This document shows, one piece after another, positions 14,990 through 20,805 of a DNA stretch of 20,805 nt. Position numbers and translations under genes: made by a program. The stretch's first letter is position 1; each line of letters opens with the position of its first letter. The DNA is from JAALLB01 sp964502215 (GTDB taxonomy: Bacteria; Pseudomonadota; Alphaproteobacteria; Rhizobiales; Rhizobiaceae): the NCBI GenBank assembly GCA_964502215.1, contig CAZCUN010000056.1:1-20805 (forward strand), in the 5' to 3' direction. Under the pieces are notes generated by a model. It was not told the origin of the DNA and searched no databases. It saw only the letters and a program-made list of their open reading frames with translations.

Positions 14990-15895
14990 TTAATAAGTCG
15001 GCGCTTCAACACCTGCACGACGGCAAGCACTTGTAAGCGTATTCGCCATCAACATTGCAATAGTCATGGGACCAACACCCCCTGGAACTGGCGTGATAGA
15101 ACCCGCAACTTCTGCACTTTCAGCATATGCAACATCACCAACCAAGCGAGTCTTGCCCTCACCTTTTTCTGGCGCATCAATTCGGTTAATACCCACATCA
15201 ATCACAGATGCACCAGGCTTAACCCAATCAGCCTTGATCATTTCAGGGCGACCAACAGCAGCAACCAGAATGTCAGCTTTCATACAAAGCGCCGGCAAAT
15301 CTTTTGTACGGGAATGCGCAACTGTTACGGTAGCGTTTGCAGTTAAAAGCAAGTTCATCATTGGCTTGCCAACGATGTTTGAGCGGCCCACCACAACCGC
15401 ATTCAAGCCTGACAAGTCAGAAGTCCCAAGTGCTTTCTTCAACAACACCATAGAGCCTGCAGGTGTACAGGGCACGAAAGCCGTGTCCGTTTCGCCAGTG
15501 CCAAGCTTACCAACGTTTATAAAGTGAAATCCATCAACATCCTTTTCAGGCGCAATCATCTGAATGACTTTGCCTTCATCAATATGCTTTGGCAGTGGCA
15601 ATTGAACCAAAATTCCGTCAATCGCCTCATCATCATTCAAACTTTGAACCATGGCGAGCAAATCAGCTTCTGAGGTTTCTTCAGGCATCGTATGCGTTAC
15701 AGAATGAAAACCACACTCCGTTGCGCGCTTGCCCTTGGAGCGGACATAAACCTGACTGGCAGGATCTTCGCCCACAATCACAACTGCAATGCCAGGTACA
15801 ACACCCGTATCAGCCGTCAATTTAGCAGTTGCAGTCTTTACGGTCTCAACAACTTCGCTAGCGACTTCCTTACCATCGATTACCTTTGCAGACAT
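14990..15895 (-). CDS. folD: Bifunctional methylene-THF dehydrogenase/cyclohydrolase FolD
   Basis: FolD interconverts 5,10-methylene-THF, 5,10-methenyl-THF and 10-formyl-THF, supplying one-carbon units for purines and formyl-Met. The 301-aa protein keeps every catalytic residue at the E. coli numbering: Tyr50 and Lys54 (YVRSK), Gln98 (VQLPLP), Asp121 (DVDG), along with GRSNIVGKP and AHSRT for NADP and TPVPGGVGPMT near the end. TAGGAGA precedes the ATG. It is the first gene of a probable folD-folD paralogue unit and is the one expected to carry the housekeeping activity. Confidence 0.96.
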   Translation of the reverse strand: MSAKVIDGKEVASEVVETVKTATAKLTADTGVVPGIAVVIVGEDPASQVYVRSKGKRATECGFHSVTHTMPEETSEADLLAMVQSLNDDEAIDGILVQLPLPKHIDEGKVIQMIAPEKDVDGFHFINVGKLGTGETDTAFVPCTPAGSMVLLKKALGTSDLSGLNAVVVGRSNIVGKPMMNLLLTANATVTVAHSRTKDLPALCMKADILVAAVGRPEMIKADWVKPGASVIDVGINRIDAPEKGEGKTRLVGDVAYAESAEVAGSITPVPGGVGPMTIAMLMANTLTSACRRAGVEAPTY

Positions 15896-16331
15896 AATTT
15901 TCTCCTAGAGATATGATTCTTTGTTTTAATTGTTCATCTTGTAATCAATTCATAGCGTAATGCACTTAGAAAAACCGACCATTGCCCACTAGATTTACGC
16001 CATAAATATATTCTTTATATGAATATCTTTTTACTTTTAATAAATTTCAAGAAGATTGTACACATCAAAAAAACAACGCATAAAATAGCTAGAAGCTGTC
16101 GCACTGAAAGCTTCAACAACCCACGCACTAAAATAATATCAAGAAATTCTGAGGTATATTTCAATATTTTAAATCAAACTAAGAGACGAATCTAAACGTC
16201 AAAAAATCACTTAAGCATTTGATATTATTAATATTTATATAGATAATTAATTGAAATAAAAATTGAGCTGATAACAAAGAATTTATATTCCAAACATTGC
16301 TTATCAACCAATTACAATACTAAACAATGGT
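15896..16331. other. AT-rich divergent intergenic region, no gene seen
   Basis: These 436 bases separate folD (-) from the small exported protein (+). The sequence is very AT-rich from 16000 on and has no reading frame of interest, no tRNA and no T-run terminator. One inverted repeat GAAGCT/AGCTTC (16092-16097 and 16109-16114) has no T tract. It must hold the folD promoter, but I cannot assign a convincing -35/-10 pair. Confidence 0.5.
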
Positions 16332-16658
16332 ATGAGAATAGTTTTTACAATAGTCATTCTATTTGCATTTACGATGGGCGCTATAGGTCTGCCTAAAGTT
16401 CTCAATACAAATGAGCAACAATCTTATACGATTGCACAAGCTAATTCTTTGTCAGAAGTTATGACAAAATCAGAGTGTTGTTCCAGCGAAGAAGAAACAT
16501 CAGAAACACAACAGCCAAGATGCATTGGCGATATTTGTATCGATCATGAAGTAATGGTTTTTGGATCAATCGGCATTCCAATTAAATTAGCAAGCGCTAA
16601 CTTTATTGAAACAGGCATTCACGTGCCGACTTCATTTCTTCGTCCTCCAATAGCTTAA
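16332..16658 (+). CDS. Small exported four-cysteine protein, unknown
   Basis: I do not recognise the family. The 108-aa protein begins with a clear signal peptide or anchor (hydrophobic 3-20) and then has four cysteines in its only hydrophilic part: Cys49-Cys50 (ECCSSEE) and Cys64-x4-Cys69 (RCIGDIC). The tail is moderately hydrophobic and ends RPPIA. Cysteines in an exported protein suggest disulfides or metal binding; the DsbA and thioredoxin-like genes about 1 kb downstream on the same strand fit the former. There is no clear ribosome-binding site before the ATG, which lowers confidence. A hairpin 25 bases after the stop may end the transcript. Confidence 0.6.
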   Translation: MRIVFTIVILFAFTMGAIGLPKVLNTNEQQSYTIAQANSLSEVMTKSECCSSEEETSETQQPRCIGDICIDHEVMVFGSIGIPIKLASANFIETGIHVPTSFLRPPIA

Positions 16659-16682
16659 TCAAACTCGAGTTAATTTTCTTAC

Positions 16683-16701
16683 GGGAGCAAAAATTGCACC
16701 C
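16683..16701 (+). terminator. Possible weak terminator hairpin
   Basis: GGG-A-GCAA, loop AAA, TTGC-A-CCC forms a stem of seven pairs with one A-A mismatch just after the 108-aa gene. The following sequence is only moderately T-rich (ATAACTTATTTTG), so termination is uncertain. Confidence 0.35.
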
Positions 16702-16735
16702 ATAACTTATTTTGTTATCTATTGGAACTTCTACA

Positions 16736-16852
16736 ATGTTCTACCAAAACTTTGGCACTGAAAAAGCATTCCGCTCACCTATCATGCGTTCACTCACATG
16801 CTTTTTATATTATAAATTTTCTAGATTGTTTTTTGGATTGGATAGATCATGA
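16736..16852 (+). CDS. Possible 38-aa leader peptide
   Basis: An ATG frame of 38 codons ends in a TGA that overlaps the start codon of the L,D-transpeptidase (ATGA at 16849-16852), the classic arrangement for translational coupling. GGAAC stands ten bases before its ATG. The peptide (MFYQNFGTEKAFRSPIMRS onwards) is basic and rich in aromatic residues and matches nothing I know. The overlap may be chance, so this is a weak call, but it could explain why the transpeptidase start has no ribosome site of its own. Confidence 0.25.
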   Translation: MFYQNFGTEKAFRSPIMRSLTCFLYYKFSRLFFGLDRS

Positions 16853-17526
16853 TCCATTCATTAAATCTAACTAGGCGGAGGTTTCTAAACACGTCAATCA
16901 GCGCTGCAAGCTTAACACTTGCAGGCTGCTCACAATCTTTTAGAAAACCAAAGCCTGCACAAGCTGTTCCCTTCAGTAGAGAGGTTGCATCTATGTATGC
17001 AGCCTTACCCAATGAAAAGTTTCCTATTCCTGCGGCTGATTTGAAACGAATTCCTGAAAAATATTATCGACGCAAAGTCGATTATGTAAGCGGTGAAAAA
17101 CCAGGTACGGTTATCGTTGATACAAATAATTTCTACCTCTACCTTATTCAACCTAACCAAAAGGCAATGCGTTATGGTGTAGGTTTAGGGCGGGCAGGAT
17201 TTGAATGGTCAGGACGTGCACGCATAGCATGGAAACAAGAGTGGCCAAAATGGACGCCCCCTTCTGAAATGATTGAACGGCAACCAGAACTTGAGATGTA
17301 TAGCGCTGAAAATGGTGGCAAACCGCCAGGCATTGATAATCCACTAGGTTCAAGGGCGCTTTATATTTTTCAAGGTAAAGTAGACACGCTCTACCGAATA
17401 CACGGTTCACCAGAATATTGGACAATAGGCAAAGCTGTTTCAAGCGGTTGTGTGCGCATGGTCAATCAAGATGTTATTGACCTTTACAATCGCGTCAAAG
17501 GCAGTCCACCTATTATTGTTTTGTGA
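16849..17526 (+). CDS. L,D-transpeptidase (YkuD domain), Tat/lipobox N-terminus
   Basis: YkuD-domain enzymes make 3-3 cross-links in peptidoglycan or join outer-membrane proteins to it. The 225-aa protein starts with a twin-arginine signal (TRRRFLN) and a lipobox LTLAGC with Cys27, suggesting a Tat-exported lipoprotein. The catalytic domain (about 86-225) has His185 (IHGSPEYW) and SSGCVRM with catalytic Cys201. The C-terminal NQDVIDLYNRV is typical of the alphaproteobacterial ErfK/YbiS group. No ribosome site is visible before the ATG; GGATTGGATAG is the nearest purine stretch. It is followed after 7 bases by the 61-aa gene and then by dsbA and a thioredoxin-like gene. Its catalytic cysteine would need to be kept reduced in the periplasm. 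Confidence 0.92.
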   Translation: MIHSLNLTRRRFLNTSISAASLTLAGCSQSFRKPKPAQAVPFSREVASMYAALPNEKFPIPAADLKRIPEKYYRRKVDYVSGEKPGTVIVDTNNFYLYLIQPNQKAMRYGVGLGRAGFEWSGRARIAWKQEWPKWTPPSEMIERQPELEMYSAENGGKPPGIDNPLGSRALYIFQGKVDTLYRIHGSPEYWTIGKAVSSGCVRMVNQDVIDLYNRVKGSPPIIVL

Positions 17527-17533
17527 GGTTACA

Positions 17534-17719
17534 ATGACAGCAAACAAAATAAATCTACATATGAATGATGATAACAACATATCGCTTGGTAAGCGTCATG
17601 AATATTCTAAAGAAGATACGCCATGCATAAAAGCAGGAGCTGTACGAATAGGCTTCAGCAAAGAAGAGATAAAAGAATTAACACGCATCTATAACGTGGC
17701 CTTAGAACCCAAAAAATAG
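17534..17719 (+). CDS. Small protein of unknown function (61 aa)
   Basis: I do not recognise it. GAGG five bases before the ATG at 17534 decides the start; the frame is open further up but overlaps the transpeptidase gene. The protein is polar with no signal or membrane segment, one Cys (TPCIKAGAVRIGF) and a helical, charged C-terminus (SKEEIKELTRIYNVALEPKK). It lies 7 bases after the transpeptidase stop and 16 bases before the DsbA start, so it belongs to the same operon. It would act in the cytosol unless carried by a partner. Confidence 0.6.
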   Translation: MTANKINLHMNDDNNISLGKRHEYSKEDTPCIKAGAVRIGFSKEEIKELTRIYNVALEPKK

Positions 17720-17735
17720 AGAAAAGGAAAATCGC

Positions 17736-18392
17736 ATGAAACTGACACGTAGACAAACACTACCAGCAATTACTGCACTTGGTGTAAGCACGCTGGGTGG
17801 CCTTAATGGGTTATCACCTTTATCACCGCTTATAGGTTCCACACCTGCTCATGCAATGGATCTATCCACACTCATGAATGAAGGCCCCCTTGGAGAGCAT
17901 GTAAAGGGAGACTTAAACGCACCTGTAACACTTATAAAATACGCATCAATGACTTGCCCGCATTGTCGAGCATGGCATAAGGATGTTTATCCAACAATCA
18001 AAGAAAAATACATTGATAAAGGTGTCGTGAAATTTTATTTTCGCGAATTTCCTTTTGACCCCTCAGCAGCCGCAGCATTCATGCTCGCAGAGTGCGCAGG
18101 TGAAGATAAATATTTCTCCATGGTTGATATTCTTTACGACAAACAAGCAAGCTGGAGCCGCGGCAAGGTTGTTGATGAATTATATAAAATTTCAAAACTT
18201 GCAGGCTTCACACAAGAAAGCTTTAACGCATGTCTCAAAGATCAAAAATTACTTGATAATGTTCTTTCCATCCAGAAAAAAGCAGCAGAAGATTACGGTG
18301 TGAATTCAACACCAACCTTCTTTATTAACGGCAAAAAATATCCGAACATGAGTGCAGATGCGATGGGCGAAATTATCGAGTCACTTGCATAA
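17736..18392 (+). CDS. DsbA-family thiol:disulfide oxidoreductase, Tat signal
   Basis: This 218-aa periplasmic thioredoxin-fold protein has the active site Cys74-Pro-His-Cys77, the DsbA dipeptide, an inserted helical domain (about 105-185) and the cis-proline Pro193 (STPTFFING). The N-terminus has TRRQTLP followed by a hydrophobic stretch and a cleavage site at AHA40, so export is probably by the Tat route. AAAGGAAAA precedes the ATG. It resembles the alphaproteobacterial DsbA/DsbG-like 'thioredoxin domain' proteins rather than E. coli DsbA. It likely oxidises or reshuffles thiols of exported proteins; no DsbB is in the window. Confidence 0.9.
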   Translation: MKLTRRQTLPAITALGVSTLGGLNGLSPLSPLIGSTPAHAMDLSTLMNEGPLGEHVKGDLNAPVTLIKYASMTCPHCRAWHKDVYPTIKEKYIDKGVVKFYFREFPFDPSAAAAFMLAECAGEDKYFSMVDILYDKQASWSRGKVVDELYKISKLAGFTQESFNACLKDQKLLDNVLSIQKKAAEDYGVNSTPTFFINGKKYPNMSADAMGEIIESLA

Positions 18393-18409
18393 AAAGCAAA
18401 GGTTTATTC

Positions 18410-18913
18410 ATGCCAAAAAGTAGAAAACAAAAATCAAACGCACACAAAAACAAAGTAGCATCCAATAAGGGCGCTACCAATTCTTCTATTGATAAAAGCA
18501 AACGAAACACCCTTACTACCTTTAGAAACAGTGCTCTTGGACTTGCTGTAGTTGGCGGAGCTGGAGCATATTTTTACGGTGCTTACCAAAAAGACCTTGA
18601 GGAAAGAGACCTTACTAAAATCGGGCGCGGCAAACCGGCTGTTGTACAAATTCATGACCCTGGCTGCCAGCTTTGCGCTACTCTTCAAAGTGAGACACGA
18701 AAAGCTGTTTCAAACTTTGAAGCTGAAGAAGTAAATTTCCTTGTCGCAAATGTAAGAACTCAGAAAGGTCGTGAGTTCGCCAATAAATATAACGTACCGC
18801 ACGTGACATTATTACTCTTCAACAAAAGAGGAAAGTTAGAAAACATCTTGCAAGGTGTAAGACGTGAAGAAGAGCTTACCAACATCATTGGATCATTGAT
18901 TGCTAAGAGTTAA
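18410..18913 (+). CDS. Membrane-anchored thioredoxin-like protein
   Basis: The 167-aa protein has a lysine-rich cytosolic head (1-40), one membrane segment (about 41-58) and a thioredoxin-like domain facing the periplasm. The redox motif is Cys86-Gln-Leu-Cys89 (DPGCQLC), and Pro130 (YNVPHVTLLLF) is the cis-proline. CQLC is unusual for thioredoxins, whose pair is commonly CGPC. It starts 17 bases after dsbA with AAGG before the ATG, so it is probably its partner, either reducing DsbA-type substrates or the transpeptidase cysteine. No exact family was recognised. Confidence 0.75.
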   Translation: MPKSRKQKSNAHKNKVASNKGATNSSIDKSKRNTLTTFRNSALGLAVVGGAGAYFYGAYQKDLEERDLTKIGRGKPAVVQIHDPGCQLCATLQSETRKAVSNFEAEEVNFLVANVRTQKGREFANKYNVPHVTLLLFNKRGKLENILQGVRREEELTNIIGSLIAKS

Positions 18914-18946
18914 AAAGCATGAAGGGGTATAAATATACTCCTTCAT
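18912..18946. terminator. Hairpin terminator between convergent genes
   Basis: A 12-pair stem (ATGAAGGGGTAT with ATACTCCTTCAT, one G-U, loop AAAT) lies between the thioredoxin-like gene and the convergent DUF11-type gene. On the minus strand it is followed after two bases by T5 (18916-18912), so it terminates the minus-strand gene; on the plus strand there is no T run, but the long stem may also stop that transcript. Confidence 0.75.
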
Positions 18947-18954
18947 TATCCCCT

Positions 18955-20772
18955 CTATCTATTCAAAACACGCGTCTCAATTTCCAGATCATAATCACCA
19001 CCAAAGCGCTTCCAACGTCTCTGGATAATTCTTGAGATATTTCTCATGCGCTCTTTTGCAAGCTTCGTTTCATTACTATTAGCCTGATACGTGAGCCTAA
19101 GAATTGATGGCTCTTGTTCTAGATTCTCAACCAACCTTTCAACCGCATCAGCTAAAGCTTTCGATGGATCAACCTCCCCTTGAACGAATGCTGCATTATT
19201 TAGATCAATACGAACAACACGCGAGATAGATGCACCAAAGTTAATCTTCGCAAGCTTGCCTTTAGTAAGACGAATCACACGAGGGTTCTCAGTTGTAATA
19301 CGGTATCCAGTCGGTAGCGTTCTTGCATCCAACTTAAGGATAAAGTTTGAACCTGTTGCATCGTACGGAATGAGAGCACAAGGAACATGATAGCGACCAT
19401 GCTTATCAGTTGTTATCAACTCACCTTTAACGGTTGCTAAACGAACACCCGGCAAACCTGGCTCATCTTCATCTTGATACCCGTTTCTATTTTGGTCATC
19501 AAAAACTTTACCAATGATATCGCTACAATCAAACACATGCGCAATCTCACGGCGCACGATTGCTTTAGCGACATTCGAAATCGTATCGCCACTAAGTGGA
19601 TCTTCAACCCAAGCTTTGTTTGCAAACTCTTGAACAGTCGCAGAAGCAGACACAGCAACATTTAGTGTTAGCGTTATGGATCCATTGGCTTCAATGTCCT
19701 GTCCTGTAAAGACAAGTCTTCTGCCTGAAATTTGCGGCTCTATAGCAACACCATCAATCTGCGCAGTACCTGGACGATAAATAAATCCTGCAGGCAAGAA
19801 ATCTACAACATTCACCCCAATACGCGGCAAGTTTGCTGGGTTCCTAATTGTAATCGTGTATGGAAGAATTTCGCCCAAACGTACAATAGGTCTTGCGGCA
19901 ACTTTTTCGACGAGTAACTGATCGAGATCATTAGGCGCAACAACATTAAAACTGGTCGACGCATCATTGCTAGGTATCGCACTACCATCAAGTGGCGAAG
20001 CACCCCCTGCAACAACTGTATTGGTAAAGTTACCAGAATTGGCAGCCATTAACTCTACAATCAACTGAACTTCAACACGTTCACCAGATTGTAATGTCCC
20101 ACCAGTTTGCAATAACTCTGAATCTGAACCACCATTATATCCGTTGTTTACTGATGCAGCAAAAGTAGTAGGTGCGTTAGTTACAGAATGCGTAACAACC
20201 GAATAATTACCAGCTCCAAACATTGAAGTTAGATTATCAACCAAAGACACATTATCAACTTGAGTAGCCCCAGTGTTTTCAGCAGCCATCAAGAACGTAA
20301 ATTGCGTATTCCCATTAGACTGAATGGTAGGTGTACCCGTAATAGACTTTGATGCCGTAAGTTCAGGAGCCGCACAGAACATCAGCGGGATGTTATTGTT
20401 AAAGATTGCAGGATCACCTTCGGCAATTTCGAAGGTAAAGTAGAAAGGATTCCCAGAAGCACTATCATCTGACAAAGAACCTGTATTCCCTACTTCGCCA
20501 GCACCTAAAACGGCAGGGTTTGCAGGAAGAAGCGTTGTTGCATCTAAAGTGCCCAATGGCAGCCTGTCTGTACTTGCAACACCTGAAGCAGGTAAAGTTG
20601 CATTCAAGGTATAAGTACCAGGAGCAGTAACAAAGAACTGGAATGAGCCATCACTGCCATCTCTTACAATCGTAATATTAGATGAAGTTCCAATACCTGA
20701 CTGAGTGCCAAATGGACCTGTTACAGAAATAAATCCACCCGTAAGAATAGTATTTGGGGCTGTCCCAGATAA
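18955..20772 (-). CDS. DUF11/SdrD_B-type surface protein, 5' end missing
   Basis: The remaining part is 605 codons. It contains DUF11-type 'conserved repeat' beta domains (for example residues with LPYTITIRNPANLPRIGVNV and the later NVAVSASATVQEFANKAWVEDP), then an SdrD_B-like domain (GKVFDDQNRNGYQDEDE, a Ca2+-binding type loop, followed by PGLPGVRLATVKG and a KHGRYHVPC segment) and a basic C-terminal tail (RIIQRRWKRFGGDYDLEIETR). Such proteins are usually large, exported and surface-associated. No signal peptide remains: the frame is open up to 20772 and stops at TAG (20773-20775) inside the insertion-sequence-like motif. A TTG at 20607 is the first start-like codon of note, but the homologous-looking sequence continues before it, so I read the gene as broken or cut at the window edge. 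Confidence 0.75.
   Translation of the reverse strand, partial: LSGTAPNTILTGGFISVTGPFGTQSGIGTSSNITIVRDGSDGSFQFFVTAPGTYTLNATLPASGVASTDRLPLGTLDATTLLPANPAVLGAGEVGNTGSLSDDSASGNPFYFTFEIAEGDPAIFNNNIPLMFCAAPELTASKSITGTPTIQSNGNTQFTFLMAAENTGATQVDNVSLVDNLTSMFGAGNYSVVTHSVTNAPTTFAASVNNGYNGGSDSELLQTGGTLQSGERVEVQLIVELMAANSGNFTNTVVAGGASPLDGSAIPSNDASTSFNVVAPNDLDQLLVEKVAARPIVRLGEILPYTITIRNPANLPRIGVNVVDFLPAGFIYRPGTAQIDGVAIEPQISGRRLVFTGQDIEANGSITLTLNVAVSASATVQEFANKAWVEDPLSGDTISNVAKAIVRREIAHVFDCSDIIGKVFDDQNRNGYQDEDEPGLPGVRLATVKGELITTDKHGRYHVPCALIPYDATGSNFILKLDARTLPTGYRITTENPRVIRLTKGKLAKINFGASISRVVRIDLNNAAFVQGEVDPSKALADAVERLVENLEQEPSILRLTYQANSNETKLAKERMRNISRIIQRRWKRFGGDYDLEIETRVLNR
20753..20771 (-). repeat. 19-base motif, copy 3 (insertion-sequence-end-like)
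   Basis: TTTGGGGCTGTCCCAGATA on the plus strand is the inverted form of copies 1 and 2 and continues as ACT like copy 1. It lies about 34 bases from the right edge. The sequence beyond it would be the interior of an element that runs out of the window. It interrupts the reading frame of the surface-protein gene. Confidence 0.5.
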
Positions 20773-20805
20773 CTACGATAAATATTGTTTAACCCATTGG
20801 TTCAA

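Noticed and set aside
16092..16114. Inverted repeat GAAGCT/AGCTTC as terminator or small RNA
   Set aside because: There is no T run, no promoter nearby and the stem is only six pairs.
1..20805. CRISPR array, prophage, rRNA or integron features
   Set aside because: No direct-repeat array with spacers, integrase, phage structural gene or rRNA sequence was seen on either strand.

Overview
The window looks like chromosomal DNA of a low-GC (about 40% by eye, not counted) marine-type alphaproteobacterium, most likely of the order Hyphomicrobiales. The reasons are a PdhS/CbrA-type cell-cycle histidine kinase with CtrA-like boxes (TTAA-N7-TTAA) on both sides, a tRNA-His that lacks the usual extra 5' G as alphaproteobacterial tRNA-His genes do, an ScfR-type regulator, and alkB. 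The order is an inference from gene content; genus is not claimed.

Layout. Positions 1-51 and 20753-20805 carry the same 19-base motif in opposite orientation, each about 50 bases from the window edge. This fits the two ends of a multicopy insertion sequence, with the window being the unique DNA between two copies. A third, solitary copy sits in the leader of alkB. Next come tRNA-His (-), pdhS (+), a candidate CtrA-linked small RNA (-), acetoacetyl-CoA synthetase (-) with a dyad around its -10 box, an AsmA-family protein (+), an ScfR-type regulator (-) and a small conserved-looking protein of unknown function (+) with its own terminator.

From 15895 down to 9781 six genes run on the minus strand: folD, a divergent folD paralogue, a TauD-family dioxygenase, then alkB, a bile acid:sodium symporter-family transporter and a cystathionine gamma-synthase-like PLP enzyme. 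The last three are tightly spaced (31-base gap, then a 4-base ATGA overlap). After an AT-rich gap of 436 bases, a plus-strand envelope cluster follows: a small exported four-cysteine protein, a Tat/lipobox L,D-transpeptidase, a 61-aa protein, a Tat-type DsbA and a membrane-anchored thioredoxin-like protein. A strong hairpin separates this from a convergent DUF11/SdrD_B-type surface protein whose 5' end is cut off at the insertion-sequence-like motif.

Functional reading. The left part concerns cell-cycle signalling (PdhS, CtrA boxes, possible sRNA). The 3.9-9.7 kb part holds acyl-CoA/acetoacetate metabolism with a candidate acyl-CoA-sensing regulator. The centre holds one-carbon/folate enzymes and alkane oxidation. 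The right part is envelope thiol chemistry and peptidoglycan cross-linking. The observations most worth following are the CtrA-box/sRNA pair around pdhS, the FolD paralogue with altered catalytic and cofactor-binding residues, the dyad around the acetoacetyl-CoA synthetase promoter, the three motif copies, and the four-gene thiol/LD-transpeptidase cluster with its unknown small proteins.
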